NCBI GenBank assembly: GCA_916048095.2
Contig: OU696584.1
Location: 8,042,944 to 8,106,943 of the forward strand
Source: Sacculina carcini
Lineage: Eukaryota; Arthropoda; Thecostraca; Sacculinidae
Length of the DNA stretch: 64,000 nucleotides
Reading direction: 5' to 3'
In this document: positions 45,446 to 56,555 of the stretch, piece by piece
Layout of the letters: the number at the start of each line of letters is the position of its first letter
Position numbering within the stretch: the stretch's first letter is position 1
Position numbers and translations under genes: made by a program
The notes under the pieces: model-generated
The model's database searches: none
What the model saw: only the letters and a program-made list of their open reading frames with translations
What the model was told of the DNA's origin: nothing

Positions 45446-45556
45446 TTGCACGTGCTGGCCACACCACGCGACATTCCGTGACGTTCCTTCGTTTGAGTTT
45501 GAGTTTGGCCGCTGCTTGAGATCTCACTTACTGGAGCAGCTGTGCTGTTTGTGCTA

Positions 45557-45630
45557 TTAATCGACCGTGAAATGTGTTTTGTTACTTATTTTTTTAATCG
45601 ACCGTGAAATGTGTTTTGTTACTTATTTTT
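45557..45630 (+). repeat. 37-bp direct duplication in actin 3'UTR
   Basis: Two adjacent copies, 45557-45593 and 45594-45630, starting TTAATCGACCGTGAAATGTG, essentially identical. It lies 112 bp after the actin stop codon. Confidence 0.92.
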
Positions 45631-45639
45631 GAGTTCGTA

Positions 45640-46090
45640 ATATATGTTATGAAAACCCGGTGTTTTTCTAATATGACTGAAAGATATTTCCGATAGATAG
45701 CATGCTACAGTGTCAGAAGCTGATGACTTTGACTAGCTTGTATTTGAATAGCTTTGACTTTTTAGCCGACTAATTTCTGCCGTAAAATTATATTTGAATC
45801 GTATTCTCAGTTTGAAGTCATGTATAATTAAGTTTTTTTTATAGAATTAAATTATATACATTTTATTATTTGTATAAGAATTGAATGAAATTGGGTGAAA
45901 TGTATTCTTCACAATGTAATGAAAAAAGAGAAATTCAATTGTCAAATGCATATAGGATTTAATAATTTTCATACTGGGCTGATTTTATTAATCGATAATG
46001 TATTAGGTTGAAATTAGAAAAAATGCGATTTACAAGACAATGAACGCAGTGTGATATACAAATATACTATCAACCAATCACAAGCGAGTA
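45640..46090. other. AT-rich intergenic, no gene seen
   Basis: No coding signal. No canonical AATAAA was found within 250 bp of the actin stop, so the actin poly(A) site is unassigned. Confidence 0.4.
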
Positions 46091-46101
46091 TTTCTGAACT
46101 G

Positions 46102-46111
46102 CCATATATGG
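46102..46111. promoter_or_regulatory. Perfect CArG box (CCATATATGG)
   Basis: CC(A/T)6GG palindrome, the SRF consensus. It is preceded by CCAATCA (46075) and followed by CGCGCGCGG (46123). About 0.65 kb downstream of actin, a gene class typically under SRF control, but the position beyond the 3' end makes function speculative. Confidence 0.3.
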
Positions 46112-46482
46112 TAGTGAAAAGTCCGCGCGCGGTCTCGTGATTTGAAGCGATCCTCAAGCGAACGCCATTTGAGCTAGTTTCCGTGAAGCCTCACACCACA
46201 GCGACGAAAAAAGACCAAATAAGGCATTGGGTGGAAAACATCAATCAACAGGTTTGAGAACTCCAATGAGGCAAAGACATAAACAACATAAAACAACATA
46301 TATTTAATAAAGCTCACGATAAAATGCAAAGGCGCCAAAATCATGATAAAAGATAAAAGCTTGCGGAGAAAACAAACGTAAAACAGCACGCACAAGGAAA
46401 GACATACCGTGCACAACATGAGAAAATCTAGAGCAATCAGAGGTAACAACATAAAAAACTGCAAAGAGTACAAGAAACGCAT

Positions 46483-47646
46483 TTATTCAGAAGAAGAAGC
46501 AAGAAGATGTTTGTGGAGAGCAGATGAAAAGGAAGCAAAGGAACAAATTTGATGAAGCTGAGGAGGTAGAGAGTTGTAGAGGCGAGGGGCAGAAAAGTAG
46601 AAGGACTTGGCCGACCAGGTGGACTCGTTGATGGCGGGAGGGCAGAAGTGTGGGACAGGGTATCGAGATGAGGGTCGTACTTGAGGTGACAGCAGTTCAC
46701 GTAGGTAAGATGGGGAAGATGGAGACTTAATAATTTTGAAAACTAAACAGCAAATTTTGTAGCGAATTCTGAGGGGAGCAGGGAGCCAGCCAAGTTGACG
46801 GATGTACGAGGAGGTCGGCGTTCTTGGAGGAAGTCTCAGAACAAAGCGGCATGAAAGATTAATGACAGATTGAAGTTGGCGAATCGTCTTGAGAGGCAAG
46901 TGAAGAAATAACGAATTACAGTAGTCCAGACGAGAGAAGATATATGCGTTAACGAGAATAATTGCCGATGATTTATCGATGAGAGAACGGATAGGAAAAA
47001 AATTTCGTAGAACAAAGCGACAAGAGCGAGTGATGAGTGAAAAATTTCGGGTGAAAGAGAGTGTGGGGTCAAATACTACACCCAGGTTCCGAATGTGTGA
47101 GGCGAGTGATAAATTGAGAGTTGGAGGAGTAAGCCTGGGGGTATGAAAGACCATGAACTCAGTCTTGTCCGGGTTCAAAAGGAGCCGCCTTGATGAGGCC
47201 CAAGATGAGATGTGCGAGATTAGGTCAGGAACAAGAGAGCAAGAAGTATGTGAGATAGGGAAGTATATTTGCACGTCATCAGCATAAATATGAAAGGAGA
47301 GAGGATAAGAACGAAGAAGAGGGCAAAGTGAAGATACATACAGGTTGAACAAGAGAGGACCAAGGAGAGAGCCTTGTTGAACACCGTAAGCCATATTTAC
47401 AGAATCAGATAGTGCGGAGTTACAGCGAACAGATTAGGAACGGTTACTGAGATACGAAGATAGAAGAGAGAGTGCAGTAGAAGAGAGACCGGCATGTGCG
47501 AGATCCCGACAAAGAATAGAGTGATCAACTAGGTCAAAAGCGGTGGAAAAATCAAGTGATATGAGGATAACAGAGTTACCAGAGTTACATAGCAGGAAAT
47601 GGAGTTGAAATGAAAGATTTATGAACGATATAAATAAGTATTCCAT
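46483..47646 (-). mobile_element. 5'-truncated LINE with one nonsense codon (RT domain)
   Basis: The minus strand encodes, in one frame, LISLDFSTAFDLVDHSIL, then a TAA after SYLSNRS, NSALSDSVNMAYGVQQGSLLG, the catalytic box HIYADDVQIY, LNPDKTEFMVF, LGVVFDPTLSF, RLDYCNSLF, LGWLPAPLRIRYKI and a C-terminal APRLYNSLPP. These are RT motifs 3-9 and the tail of a CR1/L2-type non-LTR retrotransposon. The usual GVPQGS is GVQQGS here. Endonuclease and earlier RT motifs are missing, consistent with 5' truncation near 47646. Two mutations only in about 385 codons suggests a fairly recent copy. The 3' boundary is not resolved but lies between 46190 and 46480. Confidence 0.85.
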
Positions 47647-47649
47647 AAA

Positions 47650-47926
47650 TATATAATATTTATTTATGGAATTGAGATTAAAGAAAATATATTATTGGAC
47701 ATTTATGTTATTTATATATAAATTATGCTCATTTTCAGCGGATAATTCGATAGGACGTAATTTTTTAATCTCAATGGCTTGTCTGCCCCTTTAACGTCGA
47801 TTGTGAAATCACCAGCCAACGCTTGCGATATTGATAATTTCTACATGTTTATCGGCGGTTTTGTCAGGACATGCCCAAATATGGAGTTGTTCTGCTTGCT
47901 CGTTGAACACTGTGTGTCATTAGCTT

Positions 47927-47961
<35 letters not shown>

Positions 47962-49445
47962 GTGTCATTGAGTAATCATGATGATTCACAACACTATTTA
48001 CAAGCACACATACACACACACACACACTCTCACTCATACGTGGATTTATACGGAAACCAACACACCCACGTGTGTGCGTGTGTATGATACTATGGTAGAT
48101 TCCATATTTGGAGTGTGTTGCAAAGCATAGAACAGGTGTTGATTCATTGCAAGCTAATTTCGAAGTGGACACGCAATGGATTTGCAAGCAGCAAACACAA
48201 TATGACTGCAACTGAAGGTCGAAAGATTCAAACAATTGCCATAAATAGTGTTGGGAATTTTACGTGATAATTTTTGCCGTTTTATGTTAATATTATGCGA
48301 CGAAAAATGGCAAAAATATGTGATTTAATTTTCATAAAAATGTAAATTTTGGTCTCTTTCGTAGATTATTTGCATGTTATACATGTATCTAGCGACATTC
48401 CATAGGGGAGGCACCCCTATGGGGGGTTCAGGGAAGCGTAGCACGTTTTTGGGACTTCAGCAGCAGAAACGTTGCTATATTTCCATTGTTAACGTTGTTG
48501 GCGTTAATATTCTGCCTGTATGCACCATTTTGGTATATCATAACATGCTGAATCCGTCATCTGTGTAATTACAATTATCAACCGAATAATTCCAAGCGCA
48601 ACTTATAGAATTAAATAGTTAGACAATGTTTTTCGGTAAAAATAGCATTTTATGTTTTTTTCGCCTAAAATGGCATTATATGTGACAAATATGTGTTGTA
48701 TATGTTGTATGACAAATATGTGTTGAAGGAAAAAAAATTTCCTTTCTGTGAATTTTCTACTTCTTTTCTCACATCTTGATATCGTGTACTGTTGTTTCTA
48801 ATTGTTGTCTCTTTCGCGCTTGTTTCTGTGTGAGCGCTATACAAATACATTGTTGTTGTTGTTGTTGTTGTTGTATGTGATCACATTGATGTCTATATTC
48901 ATAAATATAATTATTAACATTAAAATAAATAAAACACATCTTTCTCTATTTAAAAGCAATAATTGAATGTTTTTCATGCATAAACTGAATTAAAGTATTT
49001 CTTGGAAAAGCTCAACTCAGTTAGAGAAGATTTAGTGTTGATAGATCTTTGCTGCAAACGAAAATAGTCTTGATAAGACGTTCCCGAAATTTGGTATATT
49101 TTGATTTGAAATGCGCCTTTTTCTGTACTTTTGAATTTTCCAGGTAGGTTTCTGGAAATGTGGGCTCCTTTTTTATTCTGGTTCAGGTTGTAAAATTGCT
49201 TATTTGTTTTCGAGCGTTATTGTTTTGTCCTTTATTTTTGGTTTGCCGTGCGTTTTGTCAAGTTCAAATCATACTCATTCTACATAAAATGACCATGTAT
49301 CTTTTGCAGTCAATAACATCAGCTGGTACTTTAAGTGGTTATGATTCTTCACTGTCTTTGGACTGAATATCCACGTTTGCAGTAGCATTAGTATAGACGC
49401 CTGTTGAATGTGTGTATGCTTGTGTATTCTGAGCAGCGGTTGAGA
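47650..49445. other. Intergenic with minor repeats
   Basis: Contains a TG run (47930-47965) and CA run (48010-48030), and at about 48831-48875 GAGCGCTATACAAATACATT followed by (GTT)n. The last resembles the 3' tail of L2/CR1-mobilised SINEs. No supported coding exon was found before the ATG at 49446. Confidence 0.4.
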
Positions 49446-51264
49446 ATGGCGTTGTGTGAGAGTAATTCTGCTGTTCCCAACACTGCAGCCGAGCTTACTC
49501 CAAAAGCCGAGCACAGTCAGCGTCCAGGTGACAATGCAGAAGGTTGGTGAAATTCACCCATTAATATTGATCGACAGCGCGATTTGTTATGATGTGTATT
49601 GTTTTTTACTATATTCCTCTTTTTATTGCCTTTTTTCCAGTTTTCCATGGTTGCCACGTGCAAAGTGTGTAGGAGCTGGAGGTCCAGACAAATATTCGCT
49701 ACACCCAATCTGCAGAAACCTAACCTTTTCTTACCTAACCTAACCTAATCTGGCATTCATACATTGTCATAAGAACGTCACTCATGACGTCACAAAGTGA
49801 ACATTATGGGAAAATGTTCTGTGATTTTTTCTGAACCTCCAGATCAGGGGTTCTCAAGCTTTTGATGATTGCATACCCCTAACGAATTATCGAATATTGT
49901 TCCATACCCCCGACTTACTTGACTGTTCAAATAATTATCACCAATCCTATTATTTGCCAGTATGTCTTCCAGATTTAGGAGTATTTCAATCGCTTGAATT
50001 TACTGTGTACTTTAGCATACGGATTACTAAGAAAATAACATAGTCATTGGTAATTTTATCATTTATAAACCAGTGACAATCAGTTCAGTTATATTTCCAA
50101 CAATCCAATATATAACTGACTTTTCAATTGGAAATTTATATAATATATAAAATATATTATATATATAGATACTGCAGAATGCTTAAAACAATAATATATA
50201 TTAATTTGATTTACACAAATAATGACTGAGATGTTAATATGAAAATGCATATTATTGTGAGTCAGAGTATAAAAATAGTTTTGGCACTGGTCGGCTGATT
50301 GAGGCTGCTTTTTTATGTGTGGCTTTATTCGCCGTCTGTAATAATAATATTAATCGTAATAATACTCTATTAGCCGTGTGAGTTAACGCACAACGTTCTG
50401 GATGAGTTCGTTTTCAGTCGGCGACCAATGTGACGCAAATGGCGGCAAAAATGACGCAGCCTCCGAGGCCACCGTTGAAAGCCGACTGGAAGAATTGTTT
50501 GGCGTCGATGCCACCAATGAAACCACCACTAACATCACAACTGACACCACAAATGACGTCACAAATGACGTCACAAATGACGTCACAAATGATGTCACCA
50601 ATGACGCCAGCATGGAAGTGACGAGCACACAGCATGTGGTGGTGTGTCGTTCGCTGCCGTCCAGCCAGGTGGCTGCCAGACTTGTCCTCGTGTTTGTGTT
50701 GGCTCTAATGATGCTGCATCTCTGCCTCGTGCGTCAGGGATGTACAAGTGTCTGTATGTTTGTCTGTGTGTGTCTGTGTGTGTGTGTGTCAGTTTATAGT
50801 GAATTGAAGGTGTGTGTTTGTTTGTGTGTCTGTATGTTTGTGTGTGTGTGTGTGTGTCAGTTTACAGTGAATGAAAGTGTGTTTGTGTTTGTGTGTGTGT
50901 GTGTGTCTGTATGTTTGTGTGTGTGTGTGTCTGTATGTTTGTGTGTGTGTGTGTGTCTGTATGTTTGTGTGTGTCAGTTTACAGTGAATTGAAAGTGTGT
51001 GTGTGTATATGTATGTGTGTGTGTGTGTGTCAGTTTGCAGAGGGCCAGAATGAGAGGAAGCGGTGTGAGGTGTTGAATGACGGATCACATGCTTGTGATG
51101 AGAATGGTGACGATAATGATGACGCAGGCTGCCGTGGCGGCATATCTAACGTTCTGTTTGATGCAGTCACTCACATCATTCCTGCCGACTGCTCACAGGT
51201 TACTCACGCTTCATGAGACACATGACTCATCATAGTGTCATTATTGAGTCAAATTACGTCCATT

Positions 51265-51297
<33 letters not shown>

Positions 51298-51682
51298 CAC
51301 CACAGATACGGTGTTGTTGGGGCTCATACTGTGTGTTTGTGTGTATGGTTGTGTTTGTGTGTGTGTGAGTGTATGTATATGTGTGTTCTCACATAGTTGT
51401 ACTCACATAGTTGTTCTACAGGATATGAGCTAAGCTCGTACTGTCTCGTCTCTTTTCCATAATTTATCTAACATGTTTTTGAAGAAACTTAAATTTCTAG
51501 CTTCAACTATTTTGCTGTCTAATTGTGATTACATTTATCTACGCTGCTAAACGGGAAACTATACTTTTTTACATCTTTTCGACAACGTGTTTTCCTAAGT
51601 TTTTTTTTAATGTCCTCTACGCACATTTCCTTGAAAAACTAAACCGATATCGTATGTGTGTCTGTGTGTGTATGTGTGTGTA

Positions 51683-51714
<32 letters not shown>

Positions 51715-54075
51715 TGTATATGTGTGTGTGTGTGTGTAGCAAGCGCCTCAGTCGCAAGAGCTACTGGGATGTCATCCGGCCGGTTGCAGTGGAGACGGCG
51801 AGTTAGTTAACGGCGATGCCGATAGGTGGCGCTGTTACTTGTGTAACGAGTGTTGGGACATTGGCGGTGTGACGCAGCTTCTGTCGGCCGTCACCAGAGG
51901 GCGCCAGCGTGCCATGGACGAGCTGCTCGAGCATATCAGCGGGCTGCGCGTGCGTGTCACCTCACATGACCGCATATGCGGCGGCTGTAGTATTCTGCTC
52001 GAACACGCCGCGTCTGACAGTCGACTTCAACAGGTGAAAAATGGGTAAATTCGACCTTATGTGCACAATTGCCACGTGCCTAACTGACAAGTACACTCTT
52101 ATTAATATTTTGTTTGTTATTATTGCTATTAATATTGTTGTTCTGAATATTATGATTAATATTATTATTACTAACACTATCATTATTATTTTTTATTATT
52201 ATAATTCTTGTTATTATTGTTATTTATAGTATTCTAGTTCTTGTGTTATAATTATTATAATTCTTGCTGTAGTTGTTATGATTGTTAGAGTTCTTGTTGT
52301 AGTTGTTATAATTGTTAGAGTTCTTGTTGTAGTTGTTATAATTATTAGAATTATTGTTGTAGTTGTTATAATTATTAGCATTATTGTTGTAGTTGTTATA
52401 ATTGTTAGAATTCTTGTTGTAGTTGTTATAATTGTTAGAATTCTTGTTGTAGTTGTTATAATTGTTAGAGTTCTTGTTGTAGTTGTTATAATTCTTGATG
52501 TTGATAGTCGGCAGTGCAGCATGTTCGCAACATGTTGGCTGTCAAGTTATCACGAGCAGCAGGCGCCACTTCATCATCTCGATGTCCTCCTGTCTTCTCC
52601 ACCACCACCACCACTGGTTCTCCCAGCCATCAACATCATGATGAAGAGAATGATACAGGTGATGATGATGTAGAAGAAGACTCGGCATCACCAGCCTGCC
52701 TCACCCGATCAGTCGTGCCATCTCCTGCCGCTGGTGTGTGTCTGTTGAATTCTCGAAGTCAAAAATTTATCTGCCATTCTAGGAGAAAAATATACAAACG
52801 TAATATTGACAATACATCGCAATTGTGTGTGTGTGCTTAATATTACCAGTGTTACTATCAATTACAGACCAATCTAAATCTATATGTATATGTGTGTATG
52901 TGTATTTTTTTTAATTACAGACAACAAATGTATACGTACACGTACACATGTGTGTGTGTGTGTGTGTTTGTAGAAGATGTGGATGGTGAGGTAGTGGTGA
53001 CAGTAGATGATACTGATAATCAACCAGCGACACCACAGGACAGCTCGTGCGGCGACGGCGGCATCGTTGCTGAATCATCTGCTGTCATCAACTCCACCAA
53101 GAATGACGATAATACTGCCACTGACAACACTCATAATAATGATGATAATGATGAACAAGACACGGAACATAGTCAAGAACACTTGAAACTTGATTCCGAA
53201 ATTTCTGATCTTCATCATGGTAAAGAAGATGGTAATTCCTCTGCTGCTGGTAATGGTAATGATGGTAATGATGGTAACGAGGACCACCTTGATGGTAATG
53301 GTGGTAGAATGCGACTGCGTGATCGCAAGCGCGTCAAAATCGTCGCTGTTTCGTTAGCGGCGCGTGACAACGACAACGACAACAGCGAAGGAGCAGTCAA
53401 AACACAAGAACAACGCAAGAAGAGTACGACGCAAGAACTTCAACATGTCCAACCTGATGCCGATGAGGAGTGCTCGCCGAAACGTGAACAACAACAGGAT
53501 GAGGATGTTGAAGAAGATGATGTTGTAGAGGACGAAGAGTGTTCGAGTGATGAGGACATGTTGACTGCGTATCGTCTGGAGACTATCAACGCCTCGAGGA
53601 GAACGTCAAGTGGTAGAATGTGTCGTCCACGACGGCCCTGGTCTCCCAGCGATGTGCAGGTCAATTACACACACACCCACATACACACACCCACACACAC
53701 ACTGGTATTCCGGCCATTTTCGTCTATATTCACTTTTTTCCTGATATTTTAAATGTTTCTTTCTTTGGTCGTCTTTTACTTGTTGGTATGTTTACTTTAT
53801 TCACTTGTGATGTTTATTATTTACATATGTCACACCATTACTTGTCGCACGTTACTTGACATTATTTCTTTTCGGTTTACAGCTTGATTTTTATATATAA
53901 CTCAAATTGAGATTTGTTCGTTGAACTGAAGAATTAATCATGATTTGGCATGAGGAATATGTATCTTGATGTGTCCTTCTGTTTCATCCAGACGGTCAAG
54001 ACAACAAAGCAGACAAGCGCCGTTGTCAAAACTCCCACCAAAGCACGGGGAAGAGGCAGGAAGAGACAAACGTGA
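49446..54075 (+). CDS. ZAD-like zinc-binding, acidic, probably nuclear protein
   Basis: Seven phase-consistent exons: 49446-49542, 50418-50728 (or ending 50668), 51034-51198, 51740-52033, 52520-52733, 52974-53659 and 53992-54075. They total 617 codons (616 aa; 596 with the shorter exon 2). Exon 4 holds CYLC (C223, C226), a helix with LLEHISGLRVRV, and DRICGGC (C271, C274). This CX2C...CX2C spacing with a C-terminal helix resembles the ZAD dimerisation domain of arthropod zinc-finger factors. No C2H2 finger follows. Exon 6 is very acidic (Asp/Glu/Asn-rich) with a basic patch RLRDRKRVKI, and the C-terminus KARGRGRKRQT is AT-hook-like. Exon 2 carries (NDVT)n encoded by TGACGTCA repeats. The longer exon 2 would add a hydrophobic LVLVFVLALMMLHL segment. 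The family is not firmly identified; a chromatin or transcription role is inference. Confidence 0.6.
49846..49930 (+). mobile_element. hAT-like transposon end fragment
   Basis: CAGGGGTTCTCAAGCTTTTG followed by CATACCCC repeats is the usual left end of hAT/Charlie-like elements. No matching right end was found before exon 2 of the ZAD-like gene, so only a fragment is called. Confidence 0.45.
50740..51030 (+). repeat. (TG)n with GTCAGTTTACAGTGAAT units
   Basis: TG-rich array with the insert GTCAGTTTACAGTGAAT repeated three times (about 50788, 50855, 50975), filling intron 2 of the ZAD-like gene up to its acceptor at 51033. The final unit GTCAGTTTGCAG spans the real splice site. Confidence 0.85.
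51250..51737 (+). repeat. (AC)n and (GT)n tracts of ZAD-gene intron 3
   Basis: (AC)n at 51266-51300 and (GT)n at 51335-51385 and 51656-51737. The last (GT)n ends directly in the TAG acceptor at 51739. Between them (about 51425-51640) is AT-rich sequence that looks like an old retrotransposon remnant. Confidence 0.8.
52215..52500 (+). repeat. 30-bp minisatellite TTCTTGTTGTAGTTGTTATA
   Basis: About eight 30-bp units (GTTAGAGTTCTTGTTGTAG plus TTGTTATAATT) run to 20 bp before the acceptor of exon 5 of the ZAD-like gene. Each unit contains TTGTAG, a potential decoy acceptor. Confidence 0.9.
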
Positions 54076-55112
54076 CGCTCTGCACTCATTTTCAACCATT
54101 ATTAGCGTGTCATTCACATTTTCGTAGGATATTCATATTCACTCATTGGAAAAGCTCCAATTGACAATGCATCATATCATTTCTTTATCATTTTTGTTTA
54201 TGGTTGAAAATCGTCTATAATTAATGGGCGCGGCGTAATTTTGAATTATGTGACGTCATATTTTGTCTCTGTCACATTTTTCAATTGTCCAATCACAGAC
54301 AAGGTCATTGTGCGGCGACGAGATGTGTTTCTCGAACTATTATCTGTGTGTGTATGTGTGTGTTTATTTCACATGATGTATGAGTTCAATTGTGGCATTT
54401 TTCACGTTCGTCCTGATCGCCTCATTCATCTGATTTTGCCGTAAACTATTTTAGCACATTGCTTTTAGTCTGTTTCTTTCGCGAGTTGATTACTTGCACG
54501 ATTAAGTGTGGGTGCAGGGGGCGCCGTTTAGACTAGCACGATTTAAACACCTTTCATCATCAGGCCTGAGTAGAGGTGTTTTTCAAACTAAGCTTACGGA
54601 TCATTATAACAAAGTTTGTATATTTTGATTTATCACGCAAATATACCGCCTAGCTGTTGAATCCGCTCATTAAGTTTCGATAAATTCTGAGAACGGTTTA
54701 TTTTTGGGAGGGCTGTGTATCTACACTAAATATATTCTATCCGATTACGAGAACGTTTCTTAGTACGAAACTGTCGCTTTAGGAATGTTCGCTATTCAAT
54801 TCTTAAGAAAACAATTTAGCTTGTCATTTGTTGGAATTTGTGACGCAGTCGTTACATAATAGAAGGGCGCTTGGCTTGACTGACAATAATAGAAGAAGGC
54901 GCAATAGTAATAGAAGGCATAATAGAAGGGGAGTTAACATAACTTGTTCACAACCTAGGAACAGTCACCTAGGAAAATTTGTATATAGTTTCTGGAAATT
55001 TTTTACGCCTTATTTACTAGAAGATACGCGGTTTTGTTGTTGACAATGCGTTGAATGGCGGGGTGTATATTGCTGCTCCCGTGGCTTTCTACAAGTACCA
55101 AGTAAGTTCGAG
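54076..55112. other. Intergenic between ZAD-like gene and RPAIN
   Basis: No exon supported. Contains TGACGTCA at about 54250 and a purine-rich AATAGAAG repeat at about 54860-54930. The RPAIN promoter must lie in the last few hundred bases, but no TATA box is evident. Confidence 0.4.
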
Positions 55113-56041
55113 ATGTCGCGGTCTTTCGAGGGCTCTCCTGAGCAGGCGATCAGAAACCGGGCTCGTCTTTTGTTGTACAAACGCACCACGCCACCTTGGA
55201 AGGAGATCCAAAGAATGGTAAGTCTGCTGTACTATATAAAGTTTCTACTTTTTCTAGCCTTCCAGAGATACTGACATCCACACACGAGCATGTTTGTCTC
55301 GAAGACGTGTCGGTTTAATAATGAATTTGATAAAATCCAACTTTGACACTGGGCGAGCGTTGTTATTGCTAAAACGAAGTTTCCCTAACTGTTCACGATA
55401 TCTTTGCTCACCGTTGACTTTTAAACAATCATTTAATCAATAATACACTGATATGAGCGATGGAAGAGCATTGACTCGGACGACGACATTTAGTGTTCGC
55501 GTCTGTTTTACGGCAGAGATTGCGTGAGCGAGTGCAGAATGGTCGCGATCACGTACTGTCTCGTTTCCGCGCCGGCTCAACTGATTTCAAACGTGGCGCG
55601 TCTCAGCCGTCGCTCGACTGTCCATCTGACTGGCTGATTGACGACTGTGAGCGACTGCAGCGCGAGATGGTGGCTGAGCAAGCTGAGTGGCTGCTGGAGC
55701 AGGCGGACTGGCATGAGGCGCCACCAGATTCGAAGGAAGTGGTTGAGCAGTTAATGCGCGAGAGCGTTACGTGTCCGCTCTGTCAGACGTCTCCGGCACA
55801 ACTGACTGCCGTCACCGACACTGCTGCCCTCTATTGGCTGTCTTGCAAGTGTGGTTTGCACTGCACGTGCAATGTGAGTGACGCACTTGCGGTGCGCGCT
55901 CGTCTTTGTGTGAGCGTGGAGCGTCACGCGGTCTCGTGCGCAGAATCAGACGTGTTTTTCACACAGCAGCACAACGTCTTGATAATGTTGTGTGCTGCAT
56001 GTGGCTTCACTTGTCAGCCGCTGTCAGCTGACGCGGGATAA
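55113..56041 (+). CDS. RPAIN: RPA-interacting protein (RPAIN/RIP)
   Basis: Exons 55113-55217 and 55517-56041 join in phase 0 to 210 codons (209 aa; human isoform about 219). The N-terminus RARLLLYKRTTPPWKEIQRM and RLRERVQNGRDHVLSRFR match the basic importin-beta/RPA-binding region, including the PPWKE motif. The middle is an acidic helix. The C-terminal zinc-ribbon-like domain has CPLC, LSCKCGLHC and LCAACGF cysteine pairs. In family terms RPAIN carries replication protein A into the nucleus for replication and repair. The gene is compact, with a 299-bp intron and a poly(A) signal 187 bp after the stop. The Gypsy element inserted only 137 bp beyond that signal, leaving the gene intact. Confidence 0.9.
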
Positions 56042-56227
56042 CACGTTCATTGTACGTCGTTTATGTCGCATCTAAACCTGGCAGTGCTGTCTGTTTGTTG
56101 GGCTGCTCTTGCGAGTTTCTCTTGTGATATTTATTGGATGCGTTCACTTGTCAATGTGTATGAATTTTAGAGAACCAATGATAGCTGCCCTGTCTTTGTG
56201 TTGTGTGTACTGAAATACATGTGAGGG

Positions 56228-56233
56228 AATAAA
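56228..56233 (+). terminator. RPAIN poly(A) signal AATAAA
   Basis: Canonical AATAAA in GGGAATAAATGG context downstream of the RPAIN stop. Confidence 0.7.
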
Positions 56234-56369
56234 TGGTCTAGCTGAGTTATGCCAGTAGTGCCTTCTACTTTAATTTAACCTAGTACTATTTTGTTTGTTT
56301 GTTTTCATGGCGTAATAACATTTATTGTGAGTGTTATTGTGAGTGTATTTTAAGCTTTATCGGAGTATT

Positions 56370-56526
56370 TGTGGGCCGACGGTAGTAGCGCCATCTGTTG
56401 GCCGGGTTTTAATCCGGTGTAGTGCTTCATGTCATTGACTTGTATGTATGTTCGTGTGTTGTCATTGAGTCTTGTGTGCGTAATTATATCAGTTGTGTTC
56501 TGTATGCATGTTTGACGGTTGCTAAA
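56370..56526 (+). repeat. 5' LTR of the Gypsy element
   Basis: Begins TGTGGGCCGACGG and ends GGTTGCTAAA. The 3' LTR ends GGTTGCTACA. Differences from the 3' LTR are C/T in GTAGTGcTTC, A/C in CTGTaTGC and A/C at the penultimate base. Confidence 0.93.
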
Positions 56527-56527
56527 G

Positions 56528-56539
56528 TGGTGACCCCGA
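56528..56539 (+). other. Primer-binding site (tRNA-Trp type)
   Basis: TGGTGACCCCGA, one base after the 5' LTR, complementary to the CCA-bearing 3' end of tRNA-Trp for 12 bases. Confidence 0.8.
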
Positions 56540-56555
56540 ATACAGTCCTCCTTAA

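Noticed and set aside
51425-51640. Retrotransposon fragment in ZAD-gene intron 3
   Set aside because: It resembles LINE-derived intron sequence in composition, but no protein motif could be read, so it was not called as an element.
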